From positions 1 through 64,000 of the forward strand of contig NZ_JACCLX010000041.1 of the NCBI RefSeq assembly GCF_024490875.1: a stretch of 64,000 nucleotides of DNA, in the 5' to 3' direction. The position numbers and the translations under genes are program-made. Shown here piece after piece: positions 58,557 to 64,000 of this stretch; the first letter of the stretch is position 1; the number at the start of each line of letters is the position of its first letter. The notes below the pieces were generated by a model, which worked only from the letters and a program-made list of their open reading frames with translations, ran no database searches and was not told the origin of the DNA. This stretch comes from Methanocaldococcus sp. Its GTDB lineage: Archaea > AGJL01 > Methanococci > Methanococcales > Methanocaldococcaceae.

Positions 58557-59591
58557 CTATATAATAATTTCAAACAAAGTTAAAAAATTAAAAATAGATA
58601 TATAGATATATATTATAACAACTGCAACAATTAAAAGAATACACCAAACCAATATTGAAAAAATTGTTAATTTCTTTGCCTCTTCTTTATCCCACAACTT
58701 ATAAGGAGAAATTCCATATATTGCAAAAATAACACTTGAAGATAAATTTATACAGATTATATTTATTAAAAATAACATTAAAATCGGAATAGACTCAATA
58801 AAATATCCAGATCCTATGGTTAATCCAAAAACAACTAATGGAGGCAGTAATGCTACTGCAATCATCACGCCTACAACGACAGAAGGGATGTCAGAAACTA
58901 CAGACAACGCACCAACGATACCAGCACATAATGCTATTATAATATCCTCAATCCCTAAGTTCATTCTTGATATTATTTGTGGGTTTTTTATAGATATTGG
59001 AAGAATATGCCCCAAAAAAACTGATAATATTATTACTAATCCAATGCCTAAAATTAAATCTTTTAAAGATTTTTTTGCTAAATCTCTATCGGCAATTGCC
59101 ATAGAAAAAGACAATGCCATATTTGGGCTTAAAAGAGGAGCGATAATCATAGATGCTATAATAATTGCTACATCATTTTTCCATATCCCTATTACAGCAA
59201 CAATTGTTGATAATATTACCATCAAATAGTATTCCTTTGGAGAATGTACTATCTCTGAGACTTTATTGTATATTTCTTGCCGACTCAATCTTTCTAATTC
59301 TTGGACTTTTTCTGGATCTTCTTCATTACTTTCTTTTTCATCTTTTTCTACTGCAGGAATTGTAGCTTTTGGCTCAAACACAATAATTCTGAATTTAGAA
59401 CCTCCATATTCTTTATTAAGTTTATCTAATATTACTTCAGTGTTTTTCAGTGTTGTTAATATCTTTATAACCGTAAAGTTATTTGTTTCTTCTACACTAT
59501 ACCATATAATATCTTCACAGTTCTCTAAAAAATTATCCATCCCACTAAAAAGATGTTTTGGAACATAACATTCTATATATCTTAATTTCAA
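58557..59591 (-). CDS. DUF389 membrane protein
   Basis: A 344-aa protein. The N-terminal soluble domain (about 1-120) is followed by six or more helices with the DUF389 core IIASMIIAPLLSPNMALSFSMAIADRDLAKKS near 145 and VGVMIAVALLPPLVVFGL near 240. Function is unknown; the family is found in many prokaryotes. The start is TTG with GGGGAT five bases upstream. Confidence 0.85.
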   Translation of the reverse strand: MKLRYIECYVPKHLFSGMDNFLENCEDIIWYSVEETNNFTVIKILTTLKNTEVILDKLNKEYGGSKFRIIVFEPKATIPAVEKDEKESNEEDPEKVQELERLSRQEIYNKVSEIVHSPKEYYLMVILSTIVAVIGIWKNDVAIIIASMIIAPLLSPNMALSFSMAIADRDLAKKSLKDLILGIGLVIILSVFLGHILPISIKNPQIISRMNLGIEDIIIALCAGIVGALSVVSDIPSVVVGVMIAVALLPPLVVFGLTIGSGYFIESIPILMLFLINIICINLSSSVIFAIYGISPYKLWDKEEAKKLTIFSILVWCILLIVAVVIIYIYISIFNFLTLFEIII

Positions 59592-59658
59592 AAAAATCCC
59601 CTACTTAGAATATTATTAATACTTTTGACACTATAATATATTTAAATAATGCAACCGT

Positions 59659-59670
59659 AAAATATATATA
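59659..59670 (+). promoter_or_regulatory. Probable box A of tRNA-Ser
   Basis: AAATATATATAC about 45 bases before the tRNA, with a TGC start-like site at 59695, is the likely TATA box. It overlaps a short inverted repeat ATATACT/AGTATAT. Confidence 0.5.
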
Positions 59671-59710
59671 CTAAATCAGTATATTCTTCATAGTGCTTAA
59701 CAGTTTATGA

Positions 59711-59800
59711 GCAGGGGTAGCCAAGCCAGGACTACGGCGCTGGACTTGAGATCCAGTGGGGCTTTGCCCCGCCTGGGTTCAAATCCCAGCCCCTGCGCCA
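59711..59800 (+). tRNA. tRNA-Ser (TGA), probable integration site
   Basis: A 90-nt class II tRNA with encoded CCA. The acceptor GCAGGGG pairs with CCCCTGC and discriminator is G, as in serine tRNAs. Anticodon stem CTGGA/TCCAG encloses CTTGAGA (anticodon TGA). The long variable arm is GTGGGGCTTTGCCCCGC-like, and the T arm is CTGGG-TTCAAAT-CCCAG. The gene is complete, and a tyrosine integrase gene starts the flanking element just downstream, so this is probably the attachment site. Confidence 0.95.
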
Positions 59801-59866
59801 TACTCTTTTATCATTGTTATATTCCAAATTTAGACAAATTGTGGCTATTTACACCTACTTTTTACA

Positions 59867-59924
59867 CAGGACTAAATCCCGCATCATTTTTAAGTCCTAT
59901 ACAGATGTATTATCAACAGGACTA
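59867..59924. repeat. CAGGACTA repeats beside the integrase gene
   Basis: CAGGACTA occurs at 59867-59874 and 59917-59924 and, inverted with one change, as AAGTCCTA at 59892-59899. The same eight bases are also in the tRNA-Ser D-arm (59727-59734). The regular spacing of about 25 bp suggests binding sites for the integrase or another element protein, but this rests on an 8-base match. Confidence 0.35.
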
Positions 59925-59939
59925 CTAACAACCATAAAA

Positions 59940-60917
59940 TTAAAGAATCTTTTTTATCGTTTTTAAAAGCTTTTGAGTTCTCTCTTTTGAGTGTGAGTAA
60001 AATAAAGTGGTATCTAATGTTTTATGACCTAAATATTCCTTAACTATATCAATCGGAATTCCTTTTTCTAATAAATCCACACATCTGCCATGTCTTAAGC
60101 TATGCAATGTTATTCTTCTGCCTTCTGGAATTTTACCTTCTTTTTTAAGCTCTTTAACAGCTTTATTAAATACTTTAAGTATTGTATTTCTACTTAGCTT
60201 ACCTCCTTTCTGGCTCTGGAATAGATAGTCATCTGGTGACTGTTTAGGATTAAATTGAATATACCACTTCAACGCCTCCAATGTAGCATCTGAGCATACA
60301 ACGACTCTTTCCTCATGTGTTTTGGTATTTGTGATTCTAAATGTTCCATTATCTAAATTACAATCCTTATATTTTAAGTTCAAAATCTCTGAAATCCTAC
60401 ATCCAGTGTCCCAAAGCACCCTAATTATTAACGCATTCCTTATACTCATTCTACTATTTGATTCAAGCATCTTCTCCAAAATTAAGTTGAGTATGTTGCT
60501 ATCAACAGCATCGTAATGCTTAACTTCAATTTTAGAAAATCTTTTCCTTTCTTTACTTTCTTCTATAAAATCACTAATAACATGTTGCATCCTCATAATT
60601 CTATAAAACACTTTTAACAAAAGATAGTATTTTCTCTGTGTGTTTTTAGAGACTTTCCTCTCTTTCTCCAAATAGTTAAAGAACTTAACAAAATCATGAG
60701 TCTCCAATTTGTCTGGACTTTTACCCAACCTATTATAACAAAAGTCAAGAAATACTTTTAGCCTCGTTATATCTGATTTTATTGTCTCCTCCTTTATGCC
60801 ATCAAATTCTCTCTCTTCTTTAAATTTCTGTATCCATGGTTTCATCTCGTCTGTTTCTTCTATGTCATCCGGCCTCTTGATTAATAAAAGATTTTTTATA
60901 TTAAGTCCGCTCCCCAT
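59940..60917 (-). CDS. Tyrosine recombinase (integrase)
   Basis: A 325-aa XerC/D-like integrase. An N-terminal SAM-like core-binding domain (about 25-125) is followed by the catalytic domain with Arg174 in GCRISEIL, the beta-hairpin lysine in TKTHEERVV, H272xxR275 in HSLRHGR, His in YLGHKTLDTT and the nucleophile Tyr307 in LFYSHS. The gene is not split by integration, unlike SSV-type elements. GGTGAATG selects the ATG at 60917 over 60923. It overlaps the 82-aa gene upstream by 17 bases. Confidence 0.93.
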   Translation of the reverse strand: MGSGLNIKNLLLIKRPDDIEETDEMKPWIQKFKEEREFDGIKEETIKSDITRLKVFLDFCYNRLGKSPDKLETHDFVKFFNYLEKERKVSKNTQRKYYLLLKVFYRIMRMQHVISDFIEESKERKRFSKIEVKHYDAVDSNILNLILEKMLESNSRMSIRNALIIRVLWDTGCRISEILNLKYKDCNLDNGTFRITNTKTHEERVVVCSDATLEALKWYIQFNPKQSPDDYLFQSQKGGKLSRNTILKVFNKAVKELKKEGKIPEGRRITLHSLRHGRCVDLLEKGIPIDIVKEYLGHKTLDTTLFYSHSKERTQKLLKTIKKIL

Positions 60918-61149
60918 CTTCATTCACCAAAATAACATAATTTAAATATAAGTTGGTTGCTTTACCAAATCTTTGGTAAATTTTCCTTTCCTCCTCCGTT
61001 AAAATTATGGTTCTCTTACATCTCTTCCTGGCTTCAACAACCTTTTTTAATTTCTCAGGGTCTATCTGCTTTAAATCTTCAAGTTTATGCAGATGATACC
61101 TAAGTTGCCTACTGTCTATATTTTTATAGAGATAAAAAGTAACTTTCAT
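60901..61149 (-). CDS. Small hypothetical protein of the element
   Basis: An 82-aa basic protein with no recognised family. RQLRYHLHKLEDLKQIDPEKLKKVVEARKRCKRTI suggests a short helical nucleic-acid-binding or regulatory protein, which is a guess. Its end overlaps the integrase start, so translation is likely coupled. The frame opens at 61182, but GGTGAGAGTT precedes the ATG at 61149. Confidence 0.68.
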   Translation of the reverse strand: MKVTFYLYKNIDSRQLRYHLHKLEDLKQIDPEKLKKVVEARKRCKRTIILTEEERKIYQRFGKATNLYLNYVILVNEDGERT

Positions 61150-61171
61150 AACTCTCACCAAAAAGAAAAAA

Positions 61172-61711
61172 TTATTCTTCAATTAAACCACAATCGACTA
61201 ATATTTTGTATAGCTCGTATGTTCTCTTAATGTCAAGCTGTAAGTGATGCAATATTTTATCCAGAGCTTCTTTATCATCTTCTTTCTCATATCTTTCCCA
61301 AAGTTGTGGTATTTCACATCCATCAACATCATCATTCTGTATATCAATGTTAAAGAACTCACAGTATGCTTTTAAACTCCTACCTCTAATATATCCCCCT
61401 CCATTCAGAATTTGCATCAAATCCTTTCTTCCTTCGTATTTTTCGAAGTATTTTATCCTAATCCTGTAATATAACGACCTAAGTTTGATAAATTGCCAAT
61501 CAAATTTGTTTATATTAAATCCTATCAACTGCTCTATACCTTCTTCAGATACTTTCCCCCAAAATTTAGTTAGTAATTCTTTCTCATCTTTCGATGTCAA
61601 TAACTGAATATCTAACTTGTCCTCTCTAATAACACCCAAGCCTATCGCTACAATCCTATTCTTCAAGGGGTCAAGCCCCGTTGTTTCAATGTCTATAATA
61701 GCAACTGTCAT
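61172..61711 (-). CDS. DnaQ-like 3'-5' exonuclease (DEDDh)
   Basis: A 179-aa exonuclease-fold protein. Exo I is IIDIETTGLDPLKNRIVAIG (Asp7, Glu9), Exo II is LIGFNINKFDWQFIK with Asp near 72, and Exo III is HHLQLDIKRTYEL near 160, giving the DEDDh set. It could proofread or process DNA for replication, recombination or host interference by the element. GGAGGGG precedes the ATG. It lies between the HTH-ATPase gene and the 82-aa gene. Confidence 0.87.
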   Translation of the reverse strand: MTVAIIDIETTGLDPLKNRIVAIGLGVIREDKLDIQLLTSKDEKELLTKFWGKVSEEGIEQLIGFNINKFDWQFIKLRSLYYRIRIKYFEKYEGRKDLMQILNGGGYIRGRSLKAYCEFFNIDIQNDDVDGCEIPQLWERYEKEDDKEALDKILHHLQLDIKRTYELYKILVDCGLIEE

Positions 61712-61733
61712 TTTACCCCTCCTCCTTTGATAA

Positions 61734-62984
61734 TTAAGGAATTACCATCTTATTAGCAGGGATGAAATAACTACTTCCAACAGTAGGAATGCTGAAAACT
61801 CCCTCCCCACTTTCTACATTTCGAGTAGGATATGATACATTATTCTTTGAGGAATCCTCTTTAACCAAAGTGAAAGTTTTAAGAATGTATTTCATGAACC
61901 TATAGGCATCATCCACAGCCACATCTGGATTTTTATTCAATGAATAACTAAATTTCAAAATCTCAAATGCATGGTGTAAAAGCCCATTATCCATAGATAC
62001 AGGTTGCCAAAGCTCGTTTATTCCCTTTAATTTTCTATGATTTACAGTTAAGAAGTCATTTTTTAATACTGCACTATACTCTCTCTCAATCCTCCACTGC
62101 CTTGCTGAAAGCTGTTGGTCCATGTTTCCTTCTCTATCTACATGGTAGAGATTGGCAATTTCTTTCTCTTTTAAAATCTCTAAATACGTCCTACAAGCTC
62201 CAACATCAATTGTAAAGAACTTTAAGTGGTTGAGTTTTTCAATAAATTTATCTTTTATGTCTTTAGGAATTGTTTTTATTATCTTAAAGTCATCTAAATC
62301 TAAAGTAAAGAATTTAAAGTCATTATCAAACTCTGAAGGCATTTTTATTCTTAAAGGAAGGAATCTAAATAAAAACTCACTTGGGGCAATTCTTGACTTT
62401 GGCACAACATCATACCTATCAAATATCTTAGTGTCTTCAAACCTCCAATCGTGCAAATATTGTTGCTCTATAATTTTGATATTGTCTTTAACCATGTCTA
62501 TGTATTGATACATGTCTTTTCTATGCATATCTACCAGTATTTTTGGATTATTTTCTAAGTCAGGATAAACTGCCTTTATGCATGTTGTTTTTCCTACATA
62601 CTGAGGACCAAAGATTATTAACCTTAAATTTGTGTATTTAGAAATTAATAATGCCGTTATTGGAATACTATATGATGTAGAGTGCCAATTATACTCCTTC
62701 AAAACCTTTTTAATATATGAGTTAATACCTGTTATTGTGTCAATATCTTTCGGGATTTGAATGTGAGGGATTTCGTTTTCATTACTGCTATGTGGCTTGG
62801 CAAGGGCGTAGTATTTGGTCCTACCTTCTTGCTCCACTACCTTAATTAAGCCATTGTCTTGGAGATACTGTAGTTTTTTAGAAATTAGTCCGGGATTTAT
62901 ATTAAAGGCTTCTGCAATTTCTTTATTTGTGGCTTTGCCTACTTGGGATAAGTATAATAAGATTCTTTCACTAACTTCGTCCAT
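61734..62984 (-). CDS. HTH plus P-loop ATPase of the element, unknown function
   Basis: A 416-aa protein. Residues about 1-65 are an ArsR/MarR-like winged helix (ILLYLSQVGKATNKEIAEAFNINPGLISKKLQYLQDNGL). A P-loop GPQYVGKTTC lies near 125-134, followed by LVDMHRKD and KFFTLDLDDFKII. The C-terminal third has no known family. It is the largest gene of the operon. It may be a replication or partition protein or a regulator that uses ATP; I do not recognise a described family. GGTGATATT precedes the ATG. Confidence 0.8.
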   Translation of the reverse strand: MDEVSERILLYLSQVGKATNKEIAEAFNINPGLISKKLQYLQDNGLIKVVEQEGRTKYYALAKPHSSNENEIPHIQIPKDIDTITGINSYIKKVLKEYNWHSTSYSIPITALLISKYTNLRLIIFGPQYVGKTTCIKAVYPDLENNPKILVDMHRKDMYQYIDMVKDNIKIIEQQYLHDWRFEDTKIFDRYDVVPKSRIAPSEFLFRFLPLRIKMPSEFDNDFKFFTLDLDDFKIIKTIPKDIKDKFIEKLNHLKFFTIDVGACRTYLEILKEKEIANLYHVDREGNMDQQLSARQWRIEREYSAVLKNDFLTVNHRKLKGINELWQPVSMDNGLLHHAFEILKFSYSLNKNPDVAVDDAYRFMKYILKTFTLVKEDSSKNNVSYPTRNVESGEGVFSIPTVGSSYFIPANKMVIP

Positions 62985-63040
62985 AATATCACCGAAATAT
63001 TTAAGAATAGAAACTTAGAAAAACAAAAATGGGTTAAGCA

Positions 63041-63316
63041 TTAAGCCCCAACTTTAAGTGGCTCAGGAACTTGTCCATTTACTACCTTCTGTCTTAAATC
63101 TATCTCAATAATTTTATCCTCACTCGTGAGTTTCTCTAATATCTCCATACAAAGTTTCTCTGCTCTTTCTTTATCATCAGTTTGTATTACTGCCGAATAC
63201 TCATCTTTGCCAATCTCATACACTATTTCCACATCATAATTAACTCTTATAGCCACAATCTTCTCAATATTTATTGCACGTGTATAATGTTCTTCTTTAA
63301 TAACTAAAAACCTCAT
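63041..63316 (-). CDS. Small element protein, unknown
   Basis: A 91-aa protein that starts MRFLVIKEEHYTRAINIEKIVAIRV and continues with alternating hydrophobic strands and one helix (DKERAEKLCMEILEKL), like small beta-rich phage proteins (PH-like or YopX-like folds). No firm family. Its ATG overlaps the stop of the AbrB-like gene (ATGA), and AGGTGAAATT lies inside that gene, so the two are coupled. Confidence 0.72.
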   Translation of the reverse strand: MRFLVIKEEHYTRAINIEKIVAIRVNYDVEIVYEIGKDEYSAVIQTDDKERAEKLCMEILEKLTSEDKIIEIDLRQKVVNGQVPEPLKVGA

Positions 63317-63483
63317 AATTTCACCTCAAAATTGTTTTTTAAATTTTTTCTATCTTTTTCATTACAATAAATAATAATTGTTGCTCTTTTTCCAATGAAC
63401 CTTTTAGGGACATAGACATGGGCGGTATTCCCATACGGTTTTATGGGCTTGTCATGAATTACTACTGCTTCTGAATATTCCAT
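63313..63483 (-). CDS. AbrB-like / DUF2080 family small protein
   Basis: A 56-aa protein with KPYGNTAHVYVPKRFIGKRATIII, the pattern of archaeal 'transposon-encoded' DUF2080 proteins and AbrB-like DNA-binding folds. It is the first gene of the element operon and a candidate autoregulator. The frame opens at 63525, but GGTGGAA selects the ATG at 63483. The start is overlapped by ATTGCCAAT operator-like sites. Confidence 0.8.
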   Translation of the reverse strand: MEYSEAVVIHDKPIKPYGNTAHVYVPKRFIGKRATIIIYCNEKDRKNLKNNFEVKL

Positions 63484-63493
63484 AGTTCCACCT

Positions 63494-63620
63494 ATTGCCA
63501 ATGGTGGCATTATTGCCAATATCAAAAATGGCGTTTCTTATATATATACTTTTCTATTATTGACAATATTGGCATAAATGACAATAACAAATATTATGCC
63601 AAATAAACATATTGTCAATA
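63494..63620. promoter_or_regulatory. Divergent promoter and operator array of the element
   Basis: Between the two divergent genes are ATTGCCAAT direct repeats (63494-63502 and 63512-63520), a near-palindrome TGGCATTATTGCCA (63505-63518), and a large inverted repeat. In that repeat TATTGACAATAT-TGGCATAA (63558-63577) is mirrored by TTATGCCA (63594-63601) and ATATTGTCAATA (63609-63620), with a 7-bp spacer only in the right arm. A TATA run at about 63538-63549 serves the leftward operon. The likely binders are the winged-helix protein or the AbrB-like protein. Confidence 0.65.
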
Positions 63621-63639
63621 AAAAACGGAAGGAATTAGT

Positions 63640-64000
63640 ATGCTTAACGAAATTAAATTATTAAAAATATTATCAAAAAAAAATAATTATTTAGTATTGA
63701 AAACATTATTTAAAAATAATGCTTTATATTTTAGAGAATTAAAAAAAGAATTAAAAATGGATGGTAAAACAATATATCGTGCATTAGAAGAATTAGTTAA
63801 TGCTGGATTAGTTAAAAAGGAAATAGAAGAGCCAGAGAAACGAACATCAAGAGTATATTACTCACTTACAGAGTTTGGAAAGAAAGTAGTAAAAATATAT
63901 GATTACATAGAGCAATTAGAGAAAGAATTAGAAGATAAAAATGCAATAATCATTAATGGTAATGTTGGAGATAATAATATTATTGCTAACAAAATTCAGA
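63640..64000 (+). CDS. Winged-helix transcriptional regulator (3' end beyond window)
   Basis: The frame runs open to the window end, at least 120 codons. Translation from the ATG gives a winged helix: LLKILSKKNNYLVLKTLF, YFRELKKELKMDGKTIYRALEELVNAGLVKK, and a wing with RTSRVYYSLTEFGKKVV, then a helix that may mediate dimers. It looks like the HxlR/MarR/ArsR-type regulators. GGAAGGAATT precedes the ATG. It is divergent from the element operon and probably controls both promoters. Confidence 0.85.
   Translation, partial: MLNEIKLLKILSKKNNYLVLKTLFKNNALYFRELKKELKMDGKTIYRALEELVNAGLVKKEIEEPEKRTSRVYYSLTEFGKKVVKIYDYIEQLEKELEDKNAIIINGNVGDNNIIANKIQ

Larger units (their letters stand above)
59801..64000. 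mobile_element. Integrated plasmid- or virus-like element at tRNA-Ser (left part)
   Basis: Starting at the 3' end of an intact tRNA-Ser, there are six minus-strand genes ending in a tyrosine integrase, plus a divergent winged-helix regulator. None is a housekeeping gene, and they include an AbrB-like small protein and a DnaQ-like nuclease typical of archaeal mobile elements. The operon is packed with 4- to 17-bp overlaps. The right border is expected to be a copy of the tRNA 3' end beyond 64000; none is seen inside the window. Capsid or replication genes are not visible, so plasmid versus virus is open. Confidence 0.75.

Noticed and set aside
59707-59928. Plus-strand frame of 73 codons over tRNA-Ser
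   Set aside because: It runs through a well-formed tRNA gene and has no start signal.
59801-64000. A second attachment site (copy of the tRNA-Ser 3' end) inside the window
   Set aside because: No repeat of the T-arm or acceptor sequence was found after 59800, so the right border must be outside the window.

Overview
The window is AT-rich archaeal chromosome from a hyperthermophilic methanogen, almost certainly a Methanocaldococcus species close to but not identical with M. jannaschii. The grounds are the archaeal protein set (A-type ATP synthase with a triplicated proteolipid, SepSecS, tetraether synthase, the tetrahydromethanopterin enzymes MptN and DmrX, two-step archaeal CoA synthesis, a second-type FtsZ), GGTGA ribosome-binding sites with frequent TTG/GTG starts, TATA/BRE promoters, tRNAs with encoded CCA, and GC-rich islands that fold as H/ACA guide RNAs. 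Gene order follows several M. jannaschii blocks joined in a new order (judged from memory of that genome).

Layout: 1-334 is a copy of the CRISPR leader ('long repeat'); its array would lie left of the window. 429-4124 holds alaS and a solitary C5 DNA methyltransferase. 4132-20880 is a mixed block: hemL, Mn-pyrophosphatase, a two-hairpin H/ACA RNA, SepSecS, rhomboid and M50 membrane proteases, a PAP2-like protein, tyrA, nth-DUF123, an ATPase, atpD, purE, fumB, tes, mptN, an HTH regulator and ftsZ2. 21047-34595 has trpF, trpG, argS, tRNA-Ala, thiD-thiN, trpD, eno, a TldE-type protein, glyS, a CitG-like protein, two tandem membrane paralogues (one apparently frameshifted) and the ITPase gene. 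34618-34864 has an H/ACA RNA and tRNA-Leu on the minus strand. 35584-44125 is the A1Ao ATP synthase operon atpHIKECFAB; its central-stalk gene atpD is 20 kb away. 44145-53934 holds hypA, an RNA-binding protein, Alba, a galE-like epimerase, sucC, phosphopantothenate synthetase, DmrX, DUF371, AMP phosphorylase, moeA and DUF354.

53935-55206 has no gene. It carries two copies of a ~188-bp imperfectly palindromic repeat, a four-repeat CRISPR array read leftward, and a second full leader copy. After it come scpA, a UbiD-family decarboxylase, initiator tRNA-Met, an H/ACA RNA, a degenerate elongation-factor-like protein and a DUF389 membrane protein.

From tRNA-Ser (59711) to the window end is the left part of an integrated element. 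A leftward, tightly packed operon encodes an AbrB-like small protein, a 91-aa protein, an HTH-plus-P-loop ATPase, a DnaQ-like exonuclease, an 82-aa protein and a tyrosine integrase. A divergent winged-helix regulator, cut by the window end, is separated from it by a dense operator-like array. The right border is outside the window.

Likely the most rewarding parts are this element and its operator array, the paired CRISPR leaders with the neighbouring palindromic repeats, and four H/ACA hairpins, two of which can be matched to rRNA targets (23S A-loop and helix 69).
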